From NCBI GenBank assembly GCA_007844125.1, contig CM017558.1, positions 61,027,780 to 61,091,779 on the forward strand: 64,000 bases of DNA, read 5' to 3'. This document shows positions 24,901 through 36,839 of the stretch, one piece after another; the first letter of the stretch is position 1, and every line of letters begins with the position of its first letter. The notes below the pieces were generated by a model. It had not been told where the DNA came from and ran no database searches. It saw only the letters and a program-made list of their open reading frames with translations. The translations under genes and the position numbers were made by a program. This stretch comes from Sinonovacula constricta (lineage: Eukaryota; Mollusca; Bivalvia; Cardiida; Solecurtidae).

Positions 24901-25140
24901 CTCTTACCCCACTAAAGGATCGTTCTGAGTACTCGGTCAAAGTCATTTTTTAATCGACAAAGGCGAATTAGAGTGGCTTTTAACAGCAATGTTCTTCTGA
25001 AGCCTGCGCAAGATAAGGGGGACACTAGTGGTGGTATGTGTTTTACTAGCCGTTATGATGCAAAACCTGTGTTTTACAAGACTGTTCTGGTTGTCGCTCT
25101 AAACAAGCTCCATGCATACACCGAGCCACGGTTCAGGGTA
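21950..25140. other. Intergenic, no gene recognised
   Basis: AT-rich. The longest open frame is 111 codons on the minus strand at 22698-23033, with no domain, signal peptide or splice context that I recognise; it may be chance. A slightly more GC-rich stretch at about 24700-25130 has broken frames only and may be an old transposon remnant. Confidence 0.45.
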
Positions 25141-25142
25141 AA

Positions 25143-25262
25143 CAGTCACATCACAAATTTGTTCGTACTTTTCGCATTGGCTTGCATGTGAAATACCTTT
25201 GTTCTGTGCCTTTTCGGAGTTTGGTATATGTTGCAATACTCATAGGACTTTGTCATATATTC
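25143..25262 (-). repeat. Family A fragment
   Basis: Reverse-orientation head half of family A, from cacaaatttgttcg to the terminal gactttgtcatatattct. The core with the cggtaactgtcggg segment is missing. Confidence 0.75.
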
Positions 25263-25269
25263 TTTTTTT

Positions 25270-26530
25270 TTGTAAACATCTAATACAATATAAATAAAAA
25301 AAACATAAAGACTCATAATTACGCATATTATAAAAAATGATACATGCGGAATGTGTTTAAGGGCGGTAGCCAAATATGAATAAATCATATGCAAATCATA
25401 TTTAAATATCTGGAAGCTTGATTTGAAAAAGCATTTGTTTCCACTATTGATTGTTAACTTGCCATCTTGTTTAATATAGTATGTTTACTGTTTTATCGCA
25501 ACTATTACATTTGTCTGAATGCTAAAGTCCATTATAGAAATAGGCTTCTTGAATATTTCAATGTTAACTCGATGTATTTGTAGTTGGTATATTTGTTTAT
25601 GTCCAGAGTAATTTGCTTATTGAAAACGTCAGCTTAAAATTGACAAAAATGTTTTGAGTGTTCATCATGGACAAATTTGTATAATTTTTTAACTTTAAAC
25701 TAAAATAATGTGTAAACTACTATTTATCTGCTAAGACGTTAATAAGCAAATTAATGATTAGTGCTTAAGCATACAGTAAAGAACTTCCGCCTTCAGCTTT
25801 ACATGTATAGTGTAAGGCGTTAGTTTTAACTTCCTAGTACAACCATCACCATCCTCAATATCATCATCTTAAAAAGTACCAATTTAACAGTACTTTCTGT
25901 ATTAATACATACTGTATCAAAATACTCATTAATCAAAATCGCATAATACAGTCGTAAGATGTATCCATTTAAAACAGATGTTTACATCAGTACATAGTGG
26001 TCACATCCTGCAATAAAAATCATATTATTCGGATGAGGGGTTGACCATTCATGGAATACCTTTATAAGTTAGGTGTAAACTAGGCAGCTGTACCAACCTT
26101 CGTTCATGTGCAGTGGACCTATGGTTGAACCCGGGAAACCTGTACCTTGAGATAATGTCATAGAGCACTGTCAAGACCATTTAAGTCCCTTATAGGACAC
26201 GGTAGCATTTTTATCTTTGTTACTATGACTGTATAAATTAACAGCTTTGTACAAAACGTATGTTTGTTTTGTGAAAACACAGACTGTACGAAAATAGTTT
26301 AATATTGCTAGTTGATTTTAGTGTACTAAGAAAACCACGTGACCACTTACCTATAAGCAATTCACATGATCATACGGGTTATGCGTTATGACGTCAATAT
26401 CTATTTTAAGCTTAAATCCCCATCAATAAGAATATATGACAAAGCTTTATGTATATATTTATATATATATATATATATAAACACACACACAAATTCCTCA
26501 GCCGAGGGTAAGATGTCGTAACATGTATAA
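25270..26530. other. Intergenic, no gene; a SINE-like trace
   Basis: AT-rich. Around 26110-26150 there is a B-box-like ggttgaacccggg, which may be the head of an old tRNA-derived SINE. A (TA)n tract lies at 26460-26480 and a truncated family A head at 26428-26446. Confidence 0.4.
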
Positions 26531-26536
26531 CATAAA

Positions 26537-27569
26537 GGCAAACTGTCAAATACCACCTTAAAGGGACACAAACAATAGGAAAACTGTCAAATACCACCTT
26601 AAAGGGTCACAAACAATAGGCAAACTGTCAAATACCACCTTAAAGGGACACAAACAATAGGAAAACTGTCAAATACCACCTTAAAGGGACACAAACAATA
26701 GGCAAACTGTCAAATACCACCTTAAAGGGACACAAACAATAGGAAAACTGTCAAATACCACCTTAAAGGGTCACAAACAATAGGAAAACTGTCAAATACC
26801 ACCTTAAAGGGACACAAACAATAGACAAACTGTCAAATACCACCTTAAAGGGACACAAACAATAGGAAAACTGTCAAATACCACCTTAAAGGGACACAAA
26901 CAATAGGCAAACTGTCAAATACCACCTTAAAGGGACACAAACAATAGGAAAACTGTCAAATACCACCTTAAAGGGTCACAAACAATAGGCAAACTGTCAA
27001 ATACCACCTTAAAGGGACACAAACAATAGATAAACTGTCAAATACCACCTTAAAGGGACACAAACAATAGGAAAACTGTCAAATACCACCTTAAAGGGAC
27101 ACAAACAATAAACAAACTGTCAAATACCACCTTAAAGGGACACAAACAATAAACAAACTGTCAAATACCACCTTAAAGGGACACAAACAATAGGAAAACT
27201 GTCAAATACCACCTTAAAGGGTCACAAACAATAGACAAACTGTCAAATACCACCTTAAAGGGACACAAACAAAAGGAAAACTGTCAAATACCACCTTAAA
27301 GGGTCACAAACAATAGACAAACTGTCAAATACCACCTTAAAGGGACACAAACAATAGGAAAACTGTCAAATACCACCTTAAAGGGACACAAACAATAGGA
27401 AAACTGTCAAATACCACCTTAAAGGCAACAAACAATAGGAAAACTGTCAAATACCACCTTAAAGGGACACAAACAATAGGAAAACTGTCAAATACCACCT
27501 TAAAAGGGACACAAACAATAGGAAAACTGTCTAATACCACCTTAAAGGGACACAAACAATAGGAAAACT
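26537..27569. repeat. 41-bp minisatellite, about 25 copies
   Basis: Head-to-tail copies of a 41-bp unit (actgtcaaataccacctta, then aaaggg(a/t)cacaaacaat). Variant positions (ggc/gga/gac/aac before aaactg; gacac or gtcac) recur in patterns, so blocks of two or more units were duplicated together. There are no unique spacers between units, so it is not a CRISPR-like array. The 89-codon minus-strand frame at 27337-27606 and a 61-codon one at 26412-26597 are translations of the repeat. Confidence 0.97.
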
Positions 27570-27647
27570 TCGGTGTCGCCTTTAAATTTTCTAAATGCAA
27601 CAGCACGCGTCAGATATAATATATTAAATACACTTAGACTTTCACGA

Positions 27648-27725
27648 AGTTAGTGGTCGAGTTGCCTAAGGAGTTGCCCTAATAACATGACAAGAAGTTT
27701 CCGCCTTGGTTTAAACCCCAACTAA
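27648..27725 (+). repeat. tRNA-like SINE head or tRNA pseudogene
   Basis: An A-box-like tggtcgagttgcctaagg is followed about 50 bp later by a B-box-like ggtttaaacccc, the spacing of a tRNA. The acceptor stem does not pair convincingly by eye, so this is called a tRNA-derived element rather than a functional tRNA. Confidence 0.35.
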
Positions 27726-28413
27726 GCCAAGTGAGGAAAGTGACTCAAGTGAGGAATGGTACAATTTTACATATTGTACTTACAAAACTGTCGTCTGTAC
27801 ACGATGCTTTGTCCGCCAAATACAGATTTTCACACAATTTATCCTTTAATTTTATTTTCTTAATACAATCTTAAGCAAATAATTCCAAACAATATAAAAA
27901 TGATACATGAATTGTCTTGCCTATTAAGAAAAAAAACGTTTTATAAATTGAAATTAAATTTTAAATACATATTTCTTTCTAGACAAATTAAATAAAACTG
28001 AAGGTGCACCTGACTAATCATAGATATTATGCATACATGTATTCCAATCCCATTAAGCTTATTTTTTATAGTAATTGGTTCCCGAATATAAAACTGTTTG
28101 GAAATTAATTATGAAACAATGCTATAAGATATTAATAAATATCTTTAAAGAAAGCCACACACACAATTAAGAGCGATTAAAATAAAGTTAACGCGAGGTA
28201 AGTATAGTGTTACCTACTTCCTCTACAATCTACTTCATCAAGACAAAGTTCAGCGGGCGTGCACAGCTAATTTATCGTTGTTTTTTTTCTTTTACACAGA
28301 AGAAAACACTTTAACATTCATGAAGTATTTAAAGGGATTGCGGTAACTGAATGAACTCATTCGATAGAGAAACGGTATAATATCTCTGTCAGCTGAGTTT
28401 AAATGCCACAAAA

Positions 28414-29400
28414 ATGTGTATCCTACTATTGGTTTTCATTACATTACCGGCGATAGTAAATTGCGTGGTTTTCGACGAGATCACGTCAACGCTAACGTTG
28501 CCTGAATCAATATACGAGTTTTGTCCTTATTTTACGGACTGTTACTCAAAAGAAGCACCATTAACAACGGTACCGGAAGGGTATAAACCTTGCTGTAAAC
28601 AGTGTTCTTGTAGACCTGATTGCGGACATACGAATAACTGCTGCCGGGACGATTTGGACGAGACGAACACAACTCTCCTCAACCAAATATGTACTCTTCC
28701 GGTAGTTGGACTCGAGCCGAACATTGCGTACCATTCATTAAACTTCCTCATGATACACGATTGTCCGAGAGTATCCGGACTGGGTTGCAAAGAAGCAACG
28801 GCCTCTCCATGGGGGCCCATGTATCCGGTGACGTCTCTGTCTACCAAACAGACGTACTTGAACCGGATGTGCGCAGCGTGTCATAACGTTTCTGACGTCA
28901 TAGCGTGGGATGTTTCGTTTGTGTGTACTTCTCGGCGATATAACGATGCCAACGAACCGGTGATAGAAAAACTGAAGAACTTCCTAGCCAATCGCGACGA
29001 ATGCAAAATCCAATTTATCCCAAGTGCAAACATTTCTGACATTCCGGTGGTTTGCAATCCCAGTACCATCCGGTCCTGCAACGTTTCCGGCTTGATGACT
29101 AACGTCTCAAGCGATTTTCAAGAGCTTTGTGAAAGTTTCAACTCTACTTTCAGTCCAATGATAACGGGGGCCAGCAAGATGGTGTTTGCCAACGTTTATT
29201 GCTTTTTATGTAACTTTGAGCACGCTATATTTCACGAGTGTCTGAGTGAAGATGAAGACCAGAAATCATTCACTGAGAATTCATTCGTTTCACTCATGAA
29301 AGTGGATTTTTTACCATGGTTTTTCAACAGTGAACTTGGTAAAACCATAGATAATGCAATTCTTGAACCATCTGTCTGCGGCCTCTTGGAGGATACAGAG
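28414..29400 (+). CDS. Cysteine-rich receptor ectodomain, exon 1 (probable Methuselah/adhesion-like GPCR)
   Basis: A 987-bp exon of 329 codons from ATG at 28414 to a GAG|GTAAGA donor at 29400/29401, phase 0. Residues 1-17 form a signal peptide (CILLLVFITLPAIVNC). Residues 60-79 contain CCKQCSCRPDCGHTNNCC, which resembles the C-terminal half of a somatomedin-B domain. Another 10 or so cysteines and several N-x-S/T sites follow. From memory of the family, molluscan Methuselah-like GPCRs carry this kind of cysteine-rich N-terminus before a family-B-like seven-helix domain; that assignment is inference. Codon content is clearly less AT-rich than its flanks. A TATA-like gtataatatc lies about 40 bp upstream of the ATG. 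Beyond the donor the frame reads into intron and stops at 29454. Confidence 0.72.
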
Positions 29401-30361
29401 GTAAGAATTATCGTTGTTTTAACGAATACATCGTCCTTAACATCATTTTATTGATAGCTTAAAACCTTTCCTTCCCCGAACTTTCATCACCTAATCATAA
29501 TCATCGTCATCATTATCATCATCATCATCATCACCACCAACAACAACCTCCTCATCCTATTAATATTAATAAGAAGTATTAGTAAATAATCATATGTTCC
29601 AGTTAAAACAAGAAAGCTTTCTGCTGGATTACATTTTCTAACAAAATTGTGTTTTAACAGATAGAAAGTGGGATATTTATAACCAAACCACCTTCCAAAA
29701 TAATATATGAAGTTAACATATATTCAGAGTCCCAGATGAGAGCAGTAAATTATTTTATATTGCCATATATCCCATAGCCATCAACCAAACCCAATTGTTG
29801 TGGTGACTCATTGAAATTGTCTGATCAAGACGATTCTAATAAGTAACAGGTATATAGGGTTTGGAGTAGACATACAGAAATTAGCAGGAGTTGAACGTTT
29901 CTTGTCTGGGGCTCTGAATTATATTTGTGTATGTTACTAGAATTATGTGTTTTCTTGTTAGACATTTGGGTTATTTAAAAACCACAATTAAAATACTAGT
30001 AACCCAAACAACACAACCGAGTTGTTTCAGGCATTATAATTATTATACCATTTCAACTTCAGGCCACTTAGAAAAATGAATCTGTTTAACACATAAAATT
30101 GTTTATTGTTTTAATGTGACATATAAACTTTAATTAAAACACTAAGAAAAATTGGTGCCTATGACGAGTATACAATATATCCATAAATGTTTATTTACAA
30201 AGATTACGCTCAATGCACATTGTCACATTTTATCGCGTTATAACCTTTATAACAAACACTTGAAACAAATACCATATTTGATTTTCGATTGGTAATAATT
30301 TTAATACCTTTTCCAAATAAGATATATATGTATATACTTGAAGAACATTGTCGCATTTCAG
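29401..30361. other. Intron of the ectodomain gene
   Basis: A 961-bp intron with GTAAGA donor and TTTCAG acceptor, phase 0. It contains an imperfect (ATC)n microsatellite at 29499-29556; otherwise nothing. Confidence 0.75.
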
Positions 30362-31069
30362 AACGAGTGTAGACCTGTTTTGTGTCCTGCTGGCCGAGCC
30401 CGTATGGACAAGACCGGATGCAGTTTCTTCAGCAAAGCTTGGTACAGCGATTTATTTACACTAATTATCAAATTGGTGTACGCACGGTCGGACGAACAAC
30501 GAATCAATGTTTCCTGCTTTAATTCGCAGTACCAAAACAACGCGAACCACTTAATCACATTGTCAATACCAGGCTTAAATGGCTGGAAAACGAATTTATA
30601 TTACCATCCTGTGCCGGGGCTTGCAGTTGTAGAGTATTTCGTTGTAAAAATTACTCTCCTAGAAACAACAATGATCCCTGAAGTAAGCATAGATTATATT
30701 AAGGGAATCATGGCCCAGATTTGGACAATCGAAACGTGTAATTATGTCTTTAACTTCAAAGCAGTTTTCAATGAGCATGTTTCATATTATGGTCGTCAAG
30801 CCGTCCACATTCCCAATCATTTGTGTATAATTGACGCTTACATACCGGTATGGTCCTTGCACGATGAGCATAACGAAAACCCTTACACAGAATTCCTGGT
30901 TGACACGTCAATACAAAATGAGGTCATTAATGTCAAAAAAGGTTTGGTTCTGACGAGTTCTTTCTTCTGCGATCAGGTAACACTTCGATGGAAGGAGTAT
31001 ACGGATCTTCCAAGTAAATTATATGTCAAAAAGTTGGGCATGTTCTTAGGAGATGGTCAGTTCATAAAG
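30362..31069 (+). CDS. Receptor ectodomain, exon 2
   Basis: A 708-bp phase 0-0 exon (236 codons) from the TTTCAG acceptor at 30361 to AAG|GTAATT at 31069/31070. It opens NECRPVLCPAGRARMDKTGC, continuing the cysteine-rich character of exon 1, and closes with FFCDQVTLRWKEYTDLPS and KLGMFLGDGQFIK. From memory, a C-x-V-x-L ... EY segment of this kind comes just before the first helix in Methuselah-like receptors, so a membrane domain is expected next. I found no hydrophobic exon between 31.1 and 40 kb on this strand. Without the donor the frame would run only 20 codons further to a stop. Confidence 0.68.
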
Positions 31070-32700
31070 GTAATTCAACCAGATGGCAATCAGCGTAATC
31101 CGAGTCTGTCTCGAGACAGTGTCTGCTAACCGAGCTACCTGCTCCTTGGCAAGAAGACGTTATGTGGACGATCATAAACGTGGTTGTTTCTTTCCTCACA
31201 ACACTGATCATGATAAATGAATGTTGCTAAACAAATAGTTGGAAATTAGTTTGACATTGGTTTCTTCGTTTGTATTGTTCAATGTACGTGAAATTCCATG
31301 TCATTCGAACTATTGTCATTTAATTATTATAAAAAATAATAAACATCAGGTATATTTAGCCTTTTATGATTTTGTATATTAAAAAGATATGACAAGTTTT
31401 TATTTTTCTTAACAAGATCAGAAACTGAACATTTTGTTTAAATATCAATGATGTAAACTAAAGAAGAGATATAGAACTTGGGAGAAAGGGAAAAGAATAT
31501 TGCTTCGTCCATTTTCGAATTAACGTAGTAAACTAGTTTGTAAAGACGGACATTTTAGCACAGTTGTTCTAGTATCACAATGCAGGTGAAAACAAATAAG
31601 GTTTTCTGGAATTAAATTACTGCTTGATAAGAAAGCACTTTAGGTCAATGACTTTTTACATATAGTTCACAAATTAATGGACAATTTTATTTCATTGAAA
31701 ATATCTTTATTTTACAATGTCGTTTCAAATTGCAATAAAAAGTAGATGATGAATAATACACGTTTTGACTATTATATATGTGTAAAAAGTGTTATTTGGA
31801 GAAAAAAAATATAGACCAAAACGAAAATTCTTTTTAAACATTATTTTACATTTTTAAGCAAAAAGACTGATACGTTGAAATGCTCGGTTTGTGTACTTTT
31901 TAGCTTTATTATACATAGAAGTAATATCTTAAGAACAATTGTAATAGCATTTTAATATCACCACGTGGTAATTAATTTATAAAACAGGAAAATATATTTT
32001 GTTAATGTGCAATAATTGTGCTTTATTTGACGCGAAACACATTATTTGTTTAATTTATGATACAGATAAATCGTTCTAATTGATAAAAAACACAACTGAA
32101 CACGAGCAAAATGATAAGCTGGCAAACATGTCCAACGAAGAGTTTTTACAATACTGTAAACAACATTAGCGTGTGTATGGATAATCATTGCGTAGGCACA
32201 ATTAAGCCTCATGTGCTGTTATTTTTGCAATCTTACATAATACAGTCTACAAATTAACACGATCGTACTAACAACTGGGACCAAACAGATTTTTTATGAG
32301 AAATATTATTTGTTCTACTTTTGTAATTATTGTGATTTTTTTCTCAAACAATTTTACAGACATGTTTTGTTAAATTTGTGAAATGGAATAGAATCTTAAG
32401 GAATTGACAAGAAAATAATAAAACAAACATTTTACATTTGTCGAATAGTCAGAATAGTACATGTTTGTATCGATGAAACGTGTTGTAATAGTAATAAAGT
32501 AGTTCCTGTCAGTCGGTTTGGTGCCGTTAGGTGTTTTATGTATTTTGTTGAATTTAGTGCCTGGTTTAAGTATATGCCCTAGTCCATTTATTATTCCGAG
32601 GGGACAGACAAAATCCCATACGGCAAATATTTCTTCCATGGGTTTGTTTATGTGTGGGCTTTATTCTTTCTCTCGTGGAAAGAAAATCTCTTGTAAAATT
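31070..32700. other. Intron or intergenic, no feature
   Basis: Strongly AT-rich. Short frames only (an 89-codon minus-strand and a 67-codon plus-strand frame overlapping near 32.5 kb), with no recognisable domain or splice context. Confidence 0.5.
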
Positions 32701-32705
32701 GAAAT

Positions 32706-32830
32706 TTGGGCAGAAACCTAGTCTCTGTGTTTTTGTCACATTTACATTTACCTTGTTTGCCTTGGTCTGCAGGTAGATAAAATTTAAATATCTATGAAAA
32801 CGTTGAAAGGACCTTTTCTTATTTACCTAT
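32706..32830 (-). repeat. Family A companion module
   Basis: Reverse copy of the module tttgtcacatttacatttac ... gtagataaaatttaaatatc, also found at 47970-48090 (reverse) and forward inside each unit of the EGF array (for example 5855-5960). Confidence 0.65.
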
Positions 32831-33006
32831 TCAAAATATTATTTTACGATGCAAACTTTGAAGTATGTTTCATCTCAGTTAAAACGTTGTCATAAGAGGA
32901 GATGAACCATAAAAATAATTTGTATTTTATTAACATACAAAAAGTTATTGCTTCTGTTATAAACATTTTAATTCGATAATATTATCCGGTATAATTAACA
33001 ATAAGA

Positions 33007-33222
33007 ATATATGACAAAGTCCTATGAGCATTGCAACATATATCAAACTCTGGTAAAGGCACAGGACAAAGATATTTCACATGCAAGCCAAGTGAAAAGT
33101 AAGAACAAATTTGTTACGATTCTAAAAGAGCAAATCCGACAGTTACCGCCTTGGAACGGTCAGTCGGAAATATGGGCCGACTGGGGTGCTTACTGGTGTA
33201 ACAGACCGTCTTGAGCATTGTC
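33007..33222 (+). repeat. Family A copy
   Basis: Full head (atatgacaaagtcctatgag) and the acagttaccgccttggaacg core, ending near tactggtgtaacag, where similarity to other copies stops. It lies just upstream of the LINE fragment. Confidence 0.78.
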
Positions 33223-33359
33223 TTAATGACATTATGTGGTGGATGAAAGGAAATATTCTTAAAGTCAACATAGGAATAACAGAGGTTATCTTATTCACAT
33301 TGAAAAACAATGCGAAGACTGTCACTAACATATCTGTTACCATCGGAGTTCCCGTAAAA

Positions 33360-33745
33360 AAACCAGCCAAGTTCTGTACGAAATATCAGGGTGCTATTTG
33401 ACTCAAGAACAACGATGGAAAAGCAGATTATCGCCGTCAGTAGATATTGCTACATGCAGCTTCGACAGAACGGATGAGCAAGATCATATTTGACTCTTAA
33501 TTGCAACATAATCTCTTACTAACACGTTGGTCACATCAAGGTAAGACTATTGCAATCAATTGTTGCATCACATTCCAATAACTACTATTCATTAACTACA
33601 ATCAGTTCAAAATACAGCTGCTCGAATCTTTTCTGAAACCCCTCAATACAGTACTGGTTACCAGTTCAATGTAGAATTCAGTTTAAAATGTTGACTGTTG
33701 TCTTTAGGGCAATACACGGCCAGTCTCCAGACTACACCAAGAACT
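33360..33745 (+). mobile_element. Decayed LINE reverse-transcriptase fragment (CR1/L2/jockey-like)
   Basis: Translated pieces in shifting frames match the C-terminal part of non-LTR reverse transcriptases: FDSRTTMEKQI, SRYCYMQLRQ, AARIF-like and, at the end, QFKMLTVVFRAIHGQSPDYT. These correspond to the thumb and tail blocks (F.S..TM...I..V...CY..LR; LPVQ.RI.FK.L...F.A.HG..P.Y). There are several frameshifts and stops, so it is inactive, and 5' truncated as is usual for LINEs. Confidence 0.75.
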
Positions 33746-33779
33746 AGATAGTGTTATATCGACCTGCCCCAAATCTAGT

Positions 33780-35110
33780 AGTAGCTTAACATTGGTTGTT
33801 TCGAAATGCCGGACGGCTACCTATGACGACATAAGTTTTATTAATGCTGCCCCAAAGCAAGACGAGAAGCGTGGGAAACCATGTCTGGAGGGCCGGGCGA
33901 GTCACACCAAAGAGCATAACAAGGTTGCCTCGAATTTTGAGGCAGCAGAAATACGGCAGGGATCGAGGATTACGTTTACGGTTGGAAAGAACGTTCAGCC
34001 GAAATATAAAACAATGCGTTCCAGAGTGTGCTAGAGCTGTTAGGCGACAAGGAGCTGTTTGTTGAACAACAGCCGAGTGGCCTTAGTGGCTTCGAAGCAA
34101 AAAACAAGCAGCAGTTGTAAATGACGCGATATGGGAACGCGCAGTACGGTTGACCATTAGATACTTCTGGCTGCGGGCTAGCCCAATCCTTCCGGTGGAC
34201 ATCCTAGAGGCCAGCAAGAACGGAATTCTACTGGGACCACTGCGCTTCTATCCCAAGATGTAGACGTCGGAACGTACATAGCCCCAGCCTAAGACCAACG
34301 AAGCTATACACGACGAAGAAGGATGCGCTAACGAAACTTCTTCAGCCACGACGCAACTGCAGTGGATCTGGCGTACGAATAAGTCCCACGGGATAATCAG
34401 ACGAAACGAGCCAAAGTCAAATGTGTTTAAAATAGTAGAGGTCCCCGAACTGGCCGCCTCCCAGAGTATCTCCAAAATGCGCACGATGGACCGCTGCAGG
34501 ATGATATCGGAGGTGTACACGGCGTGGAAAACAGAGCCATGAGAGAGGAGAAGGTCCATGGAAGTAATGGACAACATGGTAAGGAAAAGTTGCAAGAGCA
34601 ACGGGAGCCGGAGGAATCCATGCTGGAACCGTTGCTACAGAAGCAGAAAGCCAAGTTGGAAGCATATTATTTTTCTACTTTTTCTTCAATTGGTTTTCCA
34701 ATTTTTGGAAATATTTTTGAAATGTTTCCACTTTGGTATACAACATGGACACCGATAGGCACATCTGCTCTTAATAGACCAACACGGCGGCTGGGAGGGT
34801 CTTCTGTCCTTCTATATGTGTAGTCAGAAAACGTGTACTGCTCTTGGTACCTTTTAATCGATGGGCTACCTGTGAGAGATTGGCAGCCCATGGGGAGTTT
34901 TGTAGATACCATGCATCCAAGAAAGGATCCTCTCCGATTCCTTGCGACAGGTGCAAGTGCGCGGTCTTGCCTCTTTTCAATGGATTTCTCCGTCTTTGTT
35001 CCAGGTGTTCCGAGGATCGGCTAGATCGTATCCTGTCGAAGGCAGCGGAGTTTCCAAAGTCAAAGTTCTGTTTTAACAAGATATTACCAATTAAATACTT
35101 ACAGTAAATC
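33780..35110. other. Less AT-rich island with overlapping open frames, unexplained
   Basis: This 1.3-kb stretch is visibly richer in G and C than its flanks and has many overlapping frames of 60-117 codons on both strands. One plus-strand frame (34844-35107) has a cysteine pattern CERLAAHGEFC, then CDRCKC and CSRC, which looks like a possible zinc-binding segment. None of the frames is long, splice-bordered or recognised. It directly follows the LINE fragment, so it may be another decayed transposon or a retro-copied transcript. Confidence 0.35.
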
Positions 35111-35648
35111 ACTAGGTTTAATTCGCTAGGATTTTCCTAGTATTTTCAGGAAAGTGAACCTTAGTCAACTCTTAACTGCAAAGTTTTACGTTCCTCTGTT
35201 TGCTGAAAGGCAGTATCACACAAATTTTGGCCAATTATATTTGTCTCAATCCATCTACAAAACGCGGAACGCTGTTAATTTATTAACTACGTCTCTGGGA
35301 AAAGTGAAGCTTAACACCCTACTCGTATATTTTTATATCCGAGGTACAGTTCGCAATTTTTTAAACTAAGAAAGCCTCGTGACCATTTACTTTTGATGTC
35401 ACGTTATATCATGACCCCGGTAATCCGCTCGATGTCGATGGCTATCTGAAGTAGAAATCTTCATCGCACTTACTTATAGATTTTAATGGATTGAACATTC
35501 AGAGCTATTTATTTTACAATTTGTACTATCCAACAATTGAGTAGCGTTCAAAAGTGTCTCCACTTACAATAAAATATGAATTTATGCGGATGTTATTTCC
35601 AAATTTCCCAAGACGTGTGTAAGATATTATTACATGTATTTGTTATAG

Positions 35649-35735
35649 GCTGACCGGAAGATTAAGCGATTAAACTCCAAAACAGCGCCCAAGAGTGGAA
35701 AGACTCAGGGCAAAGATTCTGGACAAAAAGTCAGG
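35649..35735 (+). CDS. Candidate 87-bp basic exon
   Basis: An ATAG acceptor before 35649 and AGG|GTAATT after 35735 enclose 29 open codons (ADRKIKRLNSKTAPKSGK and onward), phase 0-0 and highly basic. Composition is less AT-rich than the surroundings. Phase and strand fit the ectodomain exons that end at 31069, but without a membrane exon between them the connection is only a possibility. It could equally be chance. Confidence 0.28.
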
Positions 35736-36788
35736 GTAATTTGGTCCATTAAAATAGTGTATGTTGCAATCAATATTCTACTGTAAATGTTACTACAAAT
35801 CAAACGTCGTCTGGCATGTTCAAAATTACTTCAGCTAATAGTGCTAGTATTGGTCCTACCCAGGTCAGCTCAGTAATAAGGTCATGTACCTTAAACGTCT
35901 TAATAGGGCTCCTTTGAGCAAATTTATGTCTTTTTTATAACTTAACATGCTATTAACCATAATTGTATGTAAATCACAACAGGTTAACATCAATAACCGA
36001 AGCTGTACTGATAATTATTCTGCAAATATTCCTAATAATATTTTTTTTATTAAATTTTGTCCCCTTGATGTGTGATCCGACTTTTTTCAATTAAAACGCC
36101 AGAACTTATTCAATACGAATTCTTAGTTCTAAAGATTGCTCTCATAGGGTGTTTAATAGAGTTTCCATGCGATGTCATAGGCACTGATAAGACAGTTTGA
36201 GGAAGCAATCTTTGCAGGCAAAAGCTAATGCAGGCCGAAATCTGGAAATATGTGCTGTTTTACAATCTATTTTACTGAATTTTATTTCAAATAAATCAGC
36301 TTTTTATGAAGTATTCTAAATATCAAAACTATATGTTTATACTTTAAAAGGTAAAGAAAAAAATAAGATACACTGTTCATTTGTTTAAGAATAAGTCAAT
36401 CATTTTATTTATTAATTTGTGCATTTATCAATTTTAAAAGTATTGTATTCTAAAAAATGAATTGCAAAGGGCCTTCCAATGGTGTATAGCTTTTAATATT
36501 TGGACCACAAATGAAGAAATTACAAGAAAATAAAATTAACGGTTCTGTACTATTTATCTCAAAAATCCCTTGAAGTTACCATCAAAGATGGCTGCCAACA
36601 TAAGGGATCTTCACTGATGTGGGAAGTATCTATTCCTATATGTCTCCTGTTCCAAATATTATTAGAAGCCAAATGACGACTATAAAATTGACTCTTAGAG
36701 ACATACAGATAATTCCATATGGAATCATTGTGAACAAGTAATGTCTTAAGTATACAAACATATATAGATATCACGTTCTGTAATCAAC

Positions 36789-36806
36789 GCGATTTCGCGA
36801 AATCGC
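36789..36806. repeat. Perfect 18-bp palindrome
   Basis: gcgatttcgcgaaatcgc is identical to its reverse complement, in otherwise AT-rich sequence. It could be a dimer-binding site or a hairpin; there is no supporting context. Confidence 0.7.
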
Positions 36807-36839
36807 TGAAAACGCTGTTTTGGTGTGAAACTCAGTTAT

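Noticed and set aside
26537..27569. Regular repeat resembling a CRISPR array
   Set aside because: Units are contiguous without variable spacers, the context is eukaryotic and no cas-like gene is present; it is a minisatellite.
28542..29081. Frames of 65-101 codons overlapping the ectodomain exon on both strands
   Set aside because: Shadows of the real coding exon in other frames.
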